Assembly (NCBI GenBank): GCA_040905865.1 | Contig: JBBDQU010000022.1 | Span: forward strand, 93,728 to 157,727 | Origin: Alphaproteobacteria bacterium | GTDB lineage: Bacteria > Pseudomonadota > Alphaproteobacteria > UBA8366 > GCA-2717185 | Length of the DNA stretch: 64,000 nt | Direction: 5' to 3' | In this document: positions 1 through 9,070 of the stretch, one piece after another | Layout of the letters: every line of letters starts with the position of its first letter | How positions within the stretch are numbered: position 1 is the first letter of the stretch | Notes under the pieces: model-generated | The model's database searches: none | What the model was told of the DNA's origin: nothing | The model's input: only the letters and a program-made list of their open reading frames with translations | Position numbers and translations under genes: made by a program

Positions 1-748
1 CGATTTTGACAAGGCGGTCGATTTCGGCTGGCTCTATTATCTCACGAAACCGATTTTCTATGCGATCGACTGGCTGTACGGCCATCTGGGGAATTTCGGG
101 CTGGCAATTCTGGCGCTGACCGTTTTCGTGAAGCTGCTGTTTTTCCCGCTTGCCAACAAGTCCTATGTCTCGATGAGCAAGATGAAGCTCCTGCAGCCGC
201 GCCTGCTCGAACTGCGCGAGAAATATGGCGACGACCGGGCGAAACTGAACCAGGAAATGATGGCGCTGTACAAGAAGGAAGGCGCCAATCCGGCGGCCGG
301 CTGTCTGCCGATTCTTGTTCAGATCCCGGTTTTCTTTGCCCTCTACAAGGTGCTGTTCGTCAATATCGAGATGCGGCATGCGCCGTTCTTCGGCTGGATT
401 CATGATCTTTCCGCCCCGGATCCGGCGGGTATCCTGACCGGATTCGGTTTCTTCCCCTGGGATGTTCCGGCCGTTCTCACGCTCGCCAATATCGGTATCT
501 GGCCGCTCATCATGGGCCTGACCATGTATCTGCAGCAGAAGCTGAACCCGGCCCCCACCGATCCGGTGCAGGCCAAGGTGTTCATGTTCATGCCGCTGAT
601 CTTCATGTTCATGCTGGCCGGTTTCCCGGCAGGGCTGGTTATTTACTGGGCCTGGAACAATACGCTGTCGATTGCCCAGCAATATGTGATCATGCGCCGC
701 CAGGGTGTCGCGATTGGCGGCGGCTCCACCAAGGGAAAGACAAGCTGA
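1..748 (+). CDS. yidC: Membrane protein insertase YidC, C-terminal part
   Basis: The gene enters from outside the window; the open frame runs from base 2 to the TGA at 746-748 and gives about 248 residues of the conserved YidC/Oxa1/Alb3 insertase core. YidC inserts and folds inner-membrane proteins, alone or with SecYEG. Hydrophobic segments are visible around '[18 protein letters not shown]', '[16 protein letters not shown]', '[17 protein letters not shown]' and the last segment ending near '[13 protein letters not shown]'. The motif '[19 protein letters not shown]' is typical of the family. The N-terminal periplasmic domain lies off the window. Its stop codon overlaps the probable CTG start of engB, so the two are probably co-transcribed. 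Confidence 0.95.
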   Translation, partial: DFDKAVDFGWLYYLTKPIFYAIDWLYGHLGNFGLAILALTVFVKLLFFPLANKSYVSMSKMKLLQPRLLELREKYGDDRAKLNQEMMALYKKEGANPAAGCLPILVQIPVFFALYKVLFVNIEMRHAPFFGWIHDLSAPDPAGILTGFGFFPWDVPAVLTLANIGIWPLIMGLTMYLQQKLNPAPTDPVQAKVFMFMPLIFMFMLAGFPAGLVIYWAWNNTLSIAQQYVIMRRQGVAIGGGSTKGKTS

Positions 749-1395
749 CCTTCGAATTTTCTGACGCGGAAATCGAGGAGGGACGGCTCCTTTTTGCGCA
801 GCAGTGCGACTTCGTCATGGGCGTGGCCAGTCTTGCGGGACTGCCGCCCGACGGCTTGGCCGAAGTCGCTTTTGCCGGCCGTTCCAATGTCGGAAAATCG
901 AGCCTCGTGAATGCGCTGACCGGCCGCAAGACGCTGGCCCGGACAAGCAATTCGCCGGGCCGCACGCAACAGATCAATTTTTTCGATCTCGGCGGCAGGC
1001 TCATGCTGGTCGACCTGCCGGGATACGGCTATGCGCGCGCGGCGAAATCGGACGTGCATGCCTGGACCAGCCTGGTCCGCGACTACCTGCGTGGCCGCGT
1101 TGGTTTGCGGCGGATATGCCTGCTGATCGACAGCCGTCATGGCCTGAAGGCAAATGACGCGGAAATCATGGATATGCTGGACAAGGCGGCGGTGCCCTAT
1201 CAGATCGTTCTGACGAAAACGGACAAGGTAAAAGCGGGCGCCCTGTCGGCGTGCGTCGCCGATATCACCGGTAAACTGAAAAAACGCGCGGCCGCCATTC
1301 CGGAAATTCTGGTGACCAGTTCGCGCACCGGTGACGGCGTCGCCGAAATGCGGACGGTTTTGTCGATGGTGGCGGCGCCAAAGCCTTTGCTGTAA
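745..1395 (+). CDS. engB: Ribosome-biogenesis GTPase EngB (YihA/YsxC), probable CTG start
   Basis: A small GTPase needed for 50S ribosomal subunit maturation. G1 'GRSNVGKSS', G3 'DLPGYGYA' and G4 'TKTDK' are all present. The first ATG in frame is at 817, but the 24 codons before it encode '[16 protein letters not shown]', which matches the N-terminal helix of alphaproteobacterial EngB proteins. No ATG, GTG or TTG occurs in that stretch or in the open frame just upstream. A CTG at 745 gives the expected length (216 residues), overlaps the yidC stop as CTGA, and has AAGGGA eight bases upstream. I therefore prefer CTG; the ATG at 817 would be the conservative start. The GTPase identity is certain, the start is inferred. 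Confidence 0.9.
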   Translation: MTFEFSDAEIEEGRLLFAQQCDFVMGVASLAGLPPDGLAEVAFAGRSNVGKSSLVNALTGRKTLARTSNSPGRTQQINFFDLGGRLMLVDLPGYGYARAAKSDVHAWTSLVRDYLRGRVGLRRICLLIDSRHGLKANDAEIMDMLDKAAVPYQIVLTKTDKVKAGALSACVADITGKLKKRAAAIPEILVTSSRTGDGVAEMRTVLSMVAAPKPLL

Positions 1396-1440
1396 AATTT
1401 ACGACCGCAGCGTCATTGCTGCCGCAATCGGGACGGAAAC

Positions 1441-2349
1441 ATGAACGACAGCAGTAAAATTCAGCGCGAAGAATGGCTTGCGAAGGCCGATATCCTGACC
1501 GAGGCGCTACCCTATATGCGGCAATATGCCGGCCAGACCATCGTCGTCAAATATGGCGGCCATGCGATGGGCGATGCCGCGCTGTCCAGCGCCTTCGCAC
1601 GCGATGTCGTGCTGCTGAAGCAGGTCGGTCTTCATCCGGTTGTAGTGCATGGCGGCGGCCCGCAGATCGGGGCGATGCTGGAACGGCTGAAAATCAAAAG
1701 CGAATTCGTCGACGGATTGCGGGTGACGGATGCGGCAACGGTTGAAATCGTGGAAATGGTCCTGTCCGGCAGTATCAACAAGGAAATTGTTGCGGCAATT
1801 GCCGGCGCCGGCGGGCGTGCGGCAGGTCTGTCCGGCAAGGACGCCGGGCTGATTCAGGCGACCAAGCTGACGCGGACGACCCGCGACGAGGATTCCAGTA
1901 TCGAGCGTGTGCTCGACCTTGGATTCGTGGGCCAGCCGACCAGGATCGACCCCCGTATCCTGAACGTATTTGCCTCGTCCGAGATAATACCCGTGATCGC
2001 GCCACTCGGGCTGGGCGCGGATGGTGAAACCTTCAATATCAATGCGGATACGGCGGCGGGCGCCATCGCCATCGCCACAGGGGCGTCGAGGCTTCTGCTG
2101 CTGACGGATGTCGAAGGCGTTCTGGACAAGAACAGGGTCCTGATCAAGGAAATGAATGTCGCGGAAGCCCGCGCCCGCATGGCGGACGGCACCCTGACCG
2201 GCGGCATGATCCCGAAGGTCGAAACCTGCATCGAGGCGATTGAAGGGGGGGTCGAGGCGGCCGTCATCGTCGATGGACGGACGCTGCATGCGACCCTGCT
2301 GGAAATATTTACGGCGCATGGTTCCGGCACGATGATCCGCAACGGCTGA
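1441..2349 (+). CDS. argB: Acetylglutamate kinase
   Basis: ArgB phosphorylates N-acetyl-L-glutamate with ATP, the second step of arginine synthesis, in the cytoplasm. The 302-residue product has the amino-acid-kinase fold signatures '[10 protein letters not shown]', '[13 protein letters not shown]', '[10 protein letters not shown]', '[12 protein letters not shown]' and '[11 protein letters not shown]'. Length and motif order are those of the arginine-sensitive type common in alphaproteobacteria. It lies 45 bases after engB on the same strand, which suggests a yidC-engB-argB transcript. The ATG start has a GGGACGG-like ribosome site upstream. It ends facing the DUF2336 gene on the other strand. 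Confidence 0.97.
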   Translation: MNDSSKIQREEWLAKADILTEALPYMRQYAGQTIVVKYGGHAMGDAALSSAFARDVVLLKQVGLHPVVVHGGGPQIGAMLERLKIKSEFVDGLRVTDAATVEIVEMVLSGSINKEIVAAIAGAGGRAAGLSGKDAGLIQATKLTRTTRDEDSSIERVLDLGFVGQPTRIDPRILNVFASSEIIPVIAPLGLGADGETFNINADTAAGAIAIATGASRLLLLTDVEGVLDKNRVLIKEMNVAEARARMADGTLTGGMIPKVETCIEAIEGGVEAAVIVDGRTLHATLLEIFTAHGSGTMIRNG

Positions 2350-2417
2350 AGCAGGTCGGGTTTTCGCGTCCGGAACAGCCGTTCCAGAGAACCGGCGGCT
2401 TTATCCCATTGCCCGGA

Positions 2418-3692
2418 TCAATTTCGTTCTGCTGCAGTCCTGACGCCCGAATCCCCGAAAGACGCGAGCTTTGCCTCCATGTCTTCCGGGGGCATGGGAT
2501 ATGAATCGAGTTTCGACGACCGCACGACATCGGCGGGTGCGAGCTTCAGAAGCGTGAATTGAATCTGCATGGCAATTTGCATGTCCAGCCCCGCCTTCCA
2601 GCACAGGGCGACAACACCCTGTCCGCTTTGCGCCTTGAATATCCGCTCAACGGTACCTGCGTTCGTTCCTGACCGCAGTTCCAGCGCTGTTTGAACGAAG
2701 CGACTGTCATTTTTCGTGACGGCGCGACGGATCGCCTGATCGTCAAGCGCATCCGATGCAAACAGCGCGATGGCGCGCTGTTGCGATTCGATCTCCTTTG
2801 CAGACAACGGACGCGTTACGACCGTGGGCGGAGGAGAAGACACGGCATTGAGGCGGCATTTTACGGCTTCCTTGACGGCCGCCATGGTCTTCTCGGTAAG
2901 ATCGGTGCGGTTGCTGAGTTTTTCCAGCAACGTTTGTGCGACAAATCCGGCAATTCTCCGGGCCGGCCCCGCCGGCAGCGTCGGGCGGTGCACCAGCGGC
3001 GCGTGCCATGCTTCGATGCCCGGCGCCGAGTCGATCAGCATGTCCAGGGTTTCCTCGCGAACCTGGGCGCTGGGATTGGCCAGCAGATCGGCAATCGCTT
3101 CATGATCCTTTGTGACGGCAATCGCGTCGCAAACGTCTTCGTCCAGCGCCTCGCGCCTGGCAATGGCGCATAAAGCTTCCTGGACCGGCGCGCTCTTTAT
3201 CAGCGCCAGCAGGTCCTCATTGGTCAGGATCGGCGAGCATTCGAGAACCGGGAGACAGACCTGCAGGTCGCTGTCGTTCGCCAGTTGCAAAATAAGGTGA
3301 TGCGGAACGTCCAGCGCGTCCTTCAGCGCCTCGGCGACGACGGCGCGGACCCGGCTGACTTCGTCCGATGCGAGAACTTCGATAACGTCCAGTACCGCGC
3401 GCCGCATGGTGTCCTGCTGCGCCGCTGAAACTTTTGGAAAAAGGCGGCTGATCTTGGAAGCCAGAACGCAGCGGACATCGTCGTCCGCGTCCCGCGCCAG
3501 AATAAAATCGGCCTGGTGCGGCGCCGAAGCGTTTGCCGCAATGCACTGGCGAATTCCGGAGTCCGGGTCATCGGCCAGGAAGTACAGAATTTCAGGACGC
3601 GTTTCCTGGTGAGACGCGATGGCGCGTCGTTCCCCGACGCTGCCGCTACGGGCCAGACGCCTGGAAGCCTCGTAGGAAATGGTCTGTTGCAT
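2418..3692 (-). CDS. DUF2336 family protein
   Basis: A 424-residue protein of the DUF2336 family, known almost only from alphaproteobacteria and of unknown biochemical function. The N-terminal half is a run of short alpha-helical, HEAT-like repeats, for example 'RPEILYFLADDPDSGIRQ' followed by several 'D.D..VR..A' units that look like a protein-protein interaction scaffold. No catalytic motif, signal peptide or membrane segment is visible. It starts 14 bases after the stop of the PAS/GAF/GGDEF gene on the same strand, so the two are very probably translated from one message. A role next to c-di-GMP signalling is suggested by that position only. Confidence 0.8.
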   Translation of the reverse strand: MQQTISYEASRRLARSGSVGERRAIASHQETRPEILYFLADDPDSGIRQCIAANASAPHQADFILARDADDDVRCVLASKISRLFPKVSAAQQDTMRRAVLDVIEVLASDEVSRVRAVVAEALKDALDVPHHLILQLANDSDLQVCLPVLECSPILTNEDLLALIKSAPVQEALCAIARREALDEDVCDAIAVTKDHEAIADLLANPSAQVREETLDMLIDSAPGIEAWHAPLVHRPTLPAGPARRIAGFVAQTLLEKLSNRTDLTEKTMAAVKEAVKCRLNAVSSPPPTVVTRPLSAKEIESQQRAIALFASDALDDQAIRRAVTKNDSRFVQTALELRSGTNAGTVERIFKAQSGQGVVALCWKAGLDMQIAMQIQFTLLKLAPADVVRSSKLDSYPMPPEDMEAKLASFGDSGVRTAAERN

Positions 3693-3706
3693 CCTACCCT
3701 GTTTCC

Positions 3707-5425
3707 TCAGGCGCCGTGCCGGCCGCTGCGTCTATGCCGGGCTATGGCGATATCCTGTTTGTTGTTGTTCTTTGCCCTGTACATGGCTTCATCGGCGCGT
3801 GACATCAACTCCTCTGGCGTCTCGGGATAGTCGTGTTCGAACAACGCAATGCCAATTGACAGCCCCAGCTGTTTTCCCGGTGTCCGGATAGGCGAATCGC
3901 ACAGGATCCGTTTGCTGGCCAGTACGGTCCGGGCCCGGCGAAAGGCCGTTTCCTTGTCCACGTTTTCCAGCCAGACCACGAATTCATCGCCGCCCAGCCG
4001 CGCAACAAAATCATAGCTCCGCGTTATACCGGTCAGTATCCCTGAAAGCCGTTTCAGGACCTGGTCGCCGGCTTCATGACCAAGGGTGTCGTTCACATGT
4101 TTGAAATTATTCAGGTCGAGATACAGGATCGCGCTGCTGGCGCGGTTGCGTTGCGTCCGCTCCATTGCCGGCCTCAATTCTTGCAGGAATGCCCGGCGGT
4201 TGAACAGGCCGGTCAGCGGATCCGTCCGGGATAGCCGCACGAGTTCCTGCTGGTCGTTTATCTGTTGCAGGGCGATGCCCAGTTGCCCCGCGACCGCCTG
4301 CAGCAGCAGCTTGTCGTCATCGTCCCACGGCGGAGTGGCCGCGCTGCGGCACAGCAATGTCGCACCGTTCGGCGCTTCCCGGTAATGCGTCGGTTCGACA
4401 AGTATCCGGAAACCGTCCAGCAGCGTCTCCTGGGTCCCGATGGCGCGATCCAGGCTGTTTATCGCCGCCGCCAGATGGCGGCCATTTGGTACGACGCCGT
4501 GTTTTGCGGCCAGGGTCAGTTTGCCGGACTCGCCGACCTTGAAGACGGCGCAGGATGTGGCGGACCGGGCTTGACTCACTGATTTTACCGCTGCGTTCAG
4601 CATGTTGCCCGGCTTCGCTTCGTTGCGAACGGCTTCGACGATATAGGAGATGATCTGTTCGCGCTTCTTGTGGCGGGTCAACTCGTTCTCGCGCACGCGG
4701 TCGGCGGTGACGTCCCGGCAGACGCCGCGCACGCCGGTCAGGCTGCCATCGGCATGGCGCAGCGGTATGGCGCTGGCGAGCACGCAAACAGGATTGTCGG
4801 TTGCGTCCTTCAGCCACAATTCCACATGTTCCAGCAGTTCTTCGGTTTCGAACACGAAATTCTGCGGCACCGCGTCGGGAACGTACAAAAACGATCGCGC
4901 GGGCCGGCCGACGATTTCGCTGGCGGCAAACCCCATGGCGCCCCGCGGGGATACAAAGGTATAGATACCGTTTGCATCCGTTTCCCAGGCAAAATCGCTG
5001 GAAATTTCGACCAGGTCCTTGTAGCGCTGGCGCGATTCGACCAGTGCCGTCCGCATGTTGACGTCAAGCGTTGCTGTCCGCCCCAGTATGACGACGTTGC
5101 CGTCGCCAACCGCCATGAAGGCGGCGTCGATACTCTGGCTGGCGCCGTCGATATCGATCGAGAACATGTATTTCAGTGTCGCGCCGCGCCGCATCGCCTG
5201 CGCGCAAAGTTCATTTACCTTTTCAAGCTGCGACACCTGCGGAAGTTGCAGCAGGCAGGCGGCGAGCCGTTCGCCTTCCGCGTTCAGGGCTGTCGGCGGG
5301 CCAATGCCGTCGCACAACAGTGCCGGGCCCGGATAGTTGACGAGAATGGCATGCGAGACCCTGATCGTATCAGGAGGTATCCGCGTGGCGTGATCTTCTA
5401 TGGATGCGACCCTGGCCGTCACCAT
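3707..5425 (-). CDS. PAS-GAF-GGDEF diguanylate cyclase
   Basis: A 572-residue signalling protein. Residues about 1-130 are a divergent sensor region, about 135-255 a PAS domain (begins near 'DLVEISSDFAWETD'), about 265-395 a GAF-like domain, and about 400-560 a GGDEF domain. The active-site loop is an intact GGDEF at 478-482, so synthesis of c-di-GMP from two GTP is expected. The product-inhibition I-site RxxD ('RSYD') sits exactly five residues before it. No transmembrane segment is evident, so sensing is probably cytoplasmic. It is first in a two-gene unit with the DUF2336 gene. The sensed signal cannot be read from the sequence. Confidence 0.9.
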   Translation of the reverse strand: MVTARVASIEDHATRIPPDTIRVSHAILVNYPGPALLCDGIGPPTALNAEGERLAACLLQLPQVSQLEKVNELCAQAMRRGATLKYMFSIDIDGASQSIDAAFMAVGDGNVVILGRTATLDVNMRTALVESRQRYKDLVEISSDFAWETDANGIYTFVSPRGAMGFAASEIVGRPARSFLYVPDAVPQNFVFETEELLEHVELWLKDATDNPVCVLASAIPLRHADGSLTGVRGVCRDVTADRVRENELTRHKKREQIISYIVEAVRNEAKPGNMLNAAVKSVSQARSATSCAVFKVGESGKLTLAAKHGVVPNGRHLAAAINSLDRAIGTQETLLDGFRILVEPTHYREAPNGATLLCRSAATPPWDDDDKLLLQAVAGQLGIALQQINDQQELVRLSRTDPLTGLFNRRAFLQELRPAMERTQRNRASSAILYLDLNNFKHVNDTLGHEAGDQVLKRLSGILTGITRSYDFVARLGGDEFVVWLENVDKETAFRRARTVLASKRILCDSPIRTPGKQLGLSIGIALFEHDYPETPEELMSRADEAMYRAKNNNKQDIAIARHRRSGRHGA

Positions 5426-5618
5426 TCTGCCTCGAACTGCTGTTTCTGCGACACGACGAAACCTGAGGAAAAGCGCCGTCCGTGTGACAGGCTAATTGGA
5501 AATCATTAATCAATGGTTAGGCATATCGTCGGGAACTGGCCGCGATCCGAAATTTTGCCTTGCCACAGTGTTGCTCAGAGGGCTTGTCTCGACCCGGCGC
5601 TTGACGCAATCTCCGCCC
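5426..5618. other. Divergent intergenic region
   Basis: About 190 bases between the divergently transcribed diguanylate cyclase and the HAD phosphatase. Both promoters should lie here. An in-frame ATG at 5496 would lengthen the phosphatase by 41 residues, but that stretch has no resemblance to the family and no good ribosome site. I see no convincing operator or hairpin. Confidence 0.4.
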
Positions 5619-6308
5619 ATGCAGAAAAAGACCCCGATGAAATCGCCCTTTCACGAGACCGATTGCTGGATTTTCGATCTCGATAATACGCTGTATCCCG
5701 CGTCCTGCGATCTCTTCAGCCAGATCGATGTCCGGATGGGCTCGTTTATTTCCGACCTGCTGGGGGTCGACCTTGTCGAAGCCCGGCGCATTCAAAAACA
5801 GTATTATTACGAGCACGGCACGACGCTGGCCGGGCTGATGGCGAACGAAGGGGTTCACCCGGACGCGTTCCTGGAATTTGTCCACGATATTGACGTGACG
5901 CCCATTCCGCCCAGCCCGGCCTTGTGCGATGCGCTGTCGCAACTGCCCGGACGGTGCATCGTCTATACGAACGGATCGCGGCGGCACGCGGAAAATGTGA
6001 TGACGCGGCTTGGCGTTACCGATGCCTTTGCGGGAATTTATGACATTATCGCATCCGGATACCGGCCGAAACCGTCACCGGAACCCTATGCCGATATGAT
6101 CCGGCTGTTTGAAATAGACCCGACCCGCGCGGTCATGTTCGAGGATATTCACCGGAACCTGAAACCCGCCCACGACCTGGGCATGGGGACCGTGCTGATC
6201 CGCACCGAACGCCATCCGCTGGATCTGGAGGAAGACGACCATATCCATCATGTGGCGGATGACCTGCTGGCCTGGCTGCAGGCAATCCTGGCGGAGGAAG
6301 CGGCATGA
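5619..6308 (+). CDS. HAD-family pyrimidine 5'-nucleotidase-like phosphatase
   Basis: A haloacid-dehalogenase superfamily hydrolase of the SDT1/pyrimidine 5'-nucleotidase type. All four HAD motifs are present: 'FDLDNTLYP' (nucleophile and acid/base aspartates), 'YTNGS', 'KPSPEPY' (motif III lysine) and 'FEDIHRNLKPA'. Family members dephosphorylate small phosphate esters such as UMP or CMP; the true substrate is not evident. I start at ATG 5619; a second ATG at 5637 immediately before the conserved core is also possible. It lies 75 bases before dapD on the same strand, so co-transcription is possible. Confidence 0.85.
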   Translation: MQKKTPMKSPFHETDCWIFDLDNTLYPASCDLFSQIDVRMGSFISDLLGVDLVEARRIQKQYYYEHGTTLAGLMANEGVHPDAFLEFVHDIDVTPIPPSPALCDALSQLPGRCIVYTNGSRRHAENVMTRLGVTDAFAGIYDIIASGYRPKPSPEPYADMIRLFEIDPTRAVMFEDIHRNLKPAHDLGMGTVLIRTERHPLDLEEDDHIHHVADDLLAWLQAILAEEAA

Positions 6309-6383
6309 CGGCGCCGGGTTGACTTGCCCCGGCGAGGCGACCAAATTCGGCGCCGCTTTATATAGTTGAAAGGCTGGACGGAT

Positions 6384-7229
6384 ATGAGTCACGACGATTT
6401 GCGGCAGACGATCGACGCTGCCTGGGAAGCGCGCGATACGGTTTCCCTGAAAACGACAGGGGCCGTTCGCGAAGCGGTCGGCGATACCCTGGATCTCCTC
6501 GATTCCGGCCAGGAACGGGTCGCTGAGAAGATCGGCGGCGTCTGGCAGATAAATCAGTGGCTCAAGAAGGCGGTGCTGCTGTCCTTTCGCCTGAACGACA
6601 TGGAAACCATCGCCGGCGGGCCGGGTAGAAATACGCCCTGGTGGGACAAGGTTCCATCCAAGTTCGAGGGCTGGACCGGTGACAATTTCCGCAGCGCCGG
6701 TTTCCGGGCGGTTCCGGGTTGCATCGTGCGGCATTCGGCCTATATCGCGCCGCAGGTCGTGGTGATGCCCAGCTTCGTCAATCTCGGCGCCTATGTCGAT
6801 TCGGGAACGATGGTCGATACCTGGGTGACCGTCGGATCCTGTGCGCAGATCGGCAAGAACTGTCACCTCTCCGGCGGCGTCGGCATCGGCGGCGTACTGG
6901 AACCGCTGCAGGCCGACCCGGTCATTATCGAGGACAACTGCTTCATCGGCGCCCGTTCCGAAGTGGTTGAAGGCGTCATTGTCGAGGAAGGCTCCGTGCT
7001 GTCCATGGGCTGTTTCATCAGCGCCTCGACGAAGATCGTGGACCGCGCCACGGGCGAAATCCATATCGGCCGCGTACCCGCCTACTCGGTCGTCGTGCCC
7101 GGCAGCCTGCCGGGGCGGGCCGACCCGTCCGGCGCGCCGGTGCCGAGCCTGTATTGCGTCGTCATCGTCAAGACCGTGGATGCGCAGACCCGATCGAAAA
7201 CCTCGATCAACGACCTGTTGCGGGACTGA
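6384..7229 (+). CDS. dapD: Tetrahydrodipicolinate N-succinyltransferase
   Basis: DapD transfers succinyl from succinyl-CoA to tetrahydrodipicolinate in the succinylase branch of lysine/diaminopimelate synthesis. The 281-residue product has a helical N-terminal domain followed by a left-handed beta-helix of hexapeptide repeats, seen in '[19 protein letters not shown]' and '[18 protein letters not shown]'. The ATG at 6384 is preferred; an in-frame TTG at 6366 would add six residues. dapE follows after four bases, so the two consecutive pathway steps are encoded together. Confidence 0.96.
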   Translation: MSHDDLRQTIDAAWEARDTVSLKTTGAVREAVGDTLDLLDSGQERVAEKIGGVWQINQWLKKAVLLSFRLNDMETIAGGPGRNTPWWDKVPSKFEGWTGDNFRSAGFRAVPGCIVRHSAYIAPQVVVMPSFVNLGAYVDSGTMVDTWVTVGSCAQIGKNCHLSGGVGIGGVLEPLQADPVIIEDNCFIGARSEVVEGVIVEEGSVLSMGCFISASTKIVDRATGEIHIGRVPAYSVVVPGSLPGRADPSGAPVPSLYCVVIVKTVDAQTRSKTSINDLLRD

Positions 7230-7233
7230 TCCG

Positions 7234-8379
7234 GTGCATGAAGCCGTCGCCCTGTCGCGTGACCTGATCCGCTGTCCCAGCGTGACGCCGGCGGAAGGCG
7301 GGGCGCTGGACCTGTTGCAGTCGACCCTGGAAGGCATGGGTTTTGTCTGTCACCGGCTGCCGTTTTCGGCGGAGGGGACGCCGGATGTCGATAACCTCTA
7401 TGCCCGCTATGGGACGGCCCGGCCGAATTTCTGTTTCGCCGGCCATACAGATGTCGTTCCGACGGGGCCGACGGACGCCTGGAGCGTCGACCCGTTCGCC
7501 GCGGAAATCCGCGACGGCATTCTGTATGGCCGCGGCGCCACCGACATGAAAAGCGCCATTGCGGCCTTCGTGGTCGCGGTGCGGCGATTGCTGCGGAAAA
7601 ATACGCCCGAAGGATCGATCAGCCTGCTGATCACGGGCGACGAGGAAGGGCCCTCGGTCAACGGCACCAAGAAGATGCTGCAATGGCTGGCGGAGAACGG
7701 GCAGGAAATCGACATTTGTATTGTCGGTGAACCGACCAATCCGACTCGGCTCGGCGAGATGATGAAGATCGGCCGGCGCGGCAGCATGAACGGCTGGCTG
7801 ACCATTCACGGCGAACAGGGACATACCGCGTATCCGCATCTGGCGGACAACGCGGCGCACCGGATCGTCGACATGCTGAAGGCCATCACGTCGGAACCGC
7901 TGGATCAGGGCTCCGATCATTTCCAGCCATCGACCCTGCAGGTTTCGACCATAGATGTCGGCAATCCGACGACGAACGTCATTCCCGGCGAAGCGCGGGC
8001 GACCTTCAACATCCGCTTCAACGACCTGCACAGCTCCGCCACGCTGACCGAATGGCTGCACAGGACCTTCGATGCCGCCATCGGCAAGGGCGGAAAATAC
8101 GACCTTCGGATCGAGGTCAGCGGCGAATCCTTCCTGACGCCGCCCGGCCGGCTCAGCGATATCATATCCGACGCCTGCGAAAAGGTGCTCGGCGAACGGC
8201 CGGAACTCAGCACCACGGGCGGCACGTCCGATGCCCGGTTCATCAAGGATTACTGCCCGGTCGCGGAATTCGGCCTGGTGGGACAGACCATGCACAAGGC
8301 CGACGAACAGGTCGCCGTGCGGGATATCGAAAACCTGACCGATATTTACGAAGCCGTGCTGCACGGCTATTTCAGATGA
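7234..8379 (+). CDS. dapE: Succinyl-diaminopimelate desuccinylase
   Basis: A zinc-dependent M20-family amidohydrolase that removes succinate from N-succinyl-LL-diaminopimelate, needed for lysine and peptidoglycan. Metal-ligand motifs are 'FAGHTDVVP', 'GRGATDMKS' and '[12 protein letters not shown]', with the dimerisation domain between. A GTG at 7234 gives 381 residues, the usual length. It begins four bases after dapD and its TGA overlaps the ATG of the following membrane-protein gene (ATGA). Confidence 0.96.
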   Translation: MHEAVALSRDLIRCPSVTPAEGGALDLLQSTLEGMGFVCHRLPFSAEGTPDVDNLYARYGTARPNFCFAGHTDVVPTGPTDAWSVDPFAAEIRDGILYGRGATDMKSAIAAFVVAVRRLLRKNTPEGSISLLITGDEEGPSVNGTKKMLQWLAENGQEIDICIVGEPTNPTRLGEMMKIGRRGSMNGWLTIHGEQGHTAYPHLADNAAHRIVDMLKAITSEPLDQGSDHFQPSTLQVSTIDVGNPTTNVIPGEARATFNIRFNDLHSSATLTEWLHRTFDAAIGKGGKYDLRIEVSGESFLTPPGRLSDIISDACEKVLGERPELSTTGGTSDARFIKDYCPVAEFGLVGQTMHKADEQVAVRDIENLTDIYEAVLHGYFR

Positions 8380-8945
8380 TTTCCCGCCACGAGGTGCTGA
8401 TTTCGCTTTACGGCGCCTGGCGTCTGTTCATCCGCGACCCGCGCGGCATTGACTGGCTGGACGATTCGATCGACGGCTACTGGAAATCGTTTTTCTGCGC
8501 CGTCGTCATCCTTCCGGGATACATCATCTGGGTCGCGCTCGGCTCGGGCGAGCTGTACCAGGATGTCGGGTTTCTCCGCATCGCTTCGGTCGAAATGATC
8601 GCCTACGTGATCAGCTGGGTGGCATGGCCGCTCGTCATGGCCTATATCGCGCCGGCAATCGGCAAGGACGACCGCTACATCCGTTATATCGTCGCCTTCA
8701 ACTGGTCGGCGGCAATCCAGATTGTCCTGTACCTTCTGGTCCTGTTTCTCGGCGTGGTTATCAGGGTTCCGCCGGGTTTCGCCGCGTTCTTCGCCTTCTT
8801 CGTCCTGATCGTCATACTGGTCTATCACTGGTTCATCCTGCGGATCGCCCTGGAAGCCTCGCCGGGCGGGGCGGTCGGTCTGGTCATCGGCGAGCTGGTG
8901 CTGGGTCAGTTCATCCGCGGAATGAGCCACGGCATGCTGCACTGA
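8376..8945 (+). CDS. Yip1-like integral membrane protein
   Basis: A 189-residue protein with about five hydrophobic segments, including '[17 protein letters not shown]', '[18 protein letters not shown]', '[16 protein letters not shown]' and '[16 protein letters not shown]'. The arrangement resembles small YIP1-domain or other uncharacterised alphaproteobacterial membrane proteins; no catalytic residues can be named. Its ATG overlaps the dapE stop, so it is translationally coupled to dapE. That coupling does not by itself show a role in diaminopimelate metabolism. Confidence 0.7.
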   Translation: MISRHEVLISLYGAWRLFIRDPRGIDWLDDSIDGYWKSFFCAVVILPGYIIWVALGSGELYQDVGFLRIASVEMIAYVISWVAWPLVMAYIAPAIGKDDRYIRYIVAFNWSAAIQIVLYLLVLFLGVVIRVPPGFAAFFAFFVLIVILVYHWFILRIALEASPGGAVGLVIGELVLGQFIRGMSHGMLH

Positions 8946-8963
8946 GAGCGATACTAACAGGCG

Positions 8964-9006
8964 ATAACATGTTCGCAGGTTCCATTCAAACCTGCGAACA
9001 TGTTAT
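8964..9006. repeat. Perfect 18-bp inverted repeat (hairpin)
   Basis: The left arm ATAACATGTTCGCAGGTT at 8964-8981 and its exact reverse complement at 8989-9006 are separated by the seven bases CCATTCA. Each arm contains the palindrome AACATGTT. The stem is perfect over 18 pairs. No T-tract follows on the plus strand, so it is not a classical intrinsic terminator for the dapE unit. It sits exactly where base composition drops and the kinase/methyltransferase pair begins, so it may be a mobile-element end, a protein-binding palindrome or an RNA processing hairpin. Confidence 0.9.
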
Positions 9007-9070
9007 ATCTTCAAAAAGCTAGATCAGATCATGTCAGCTAAACCGTTAATCAGGGAAATTTAAGCGTCCT

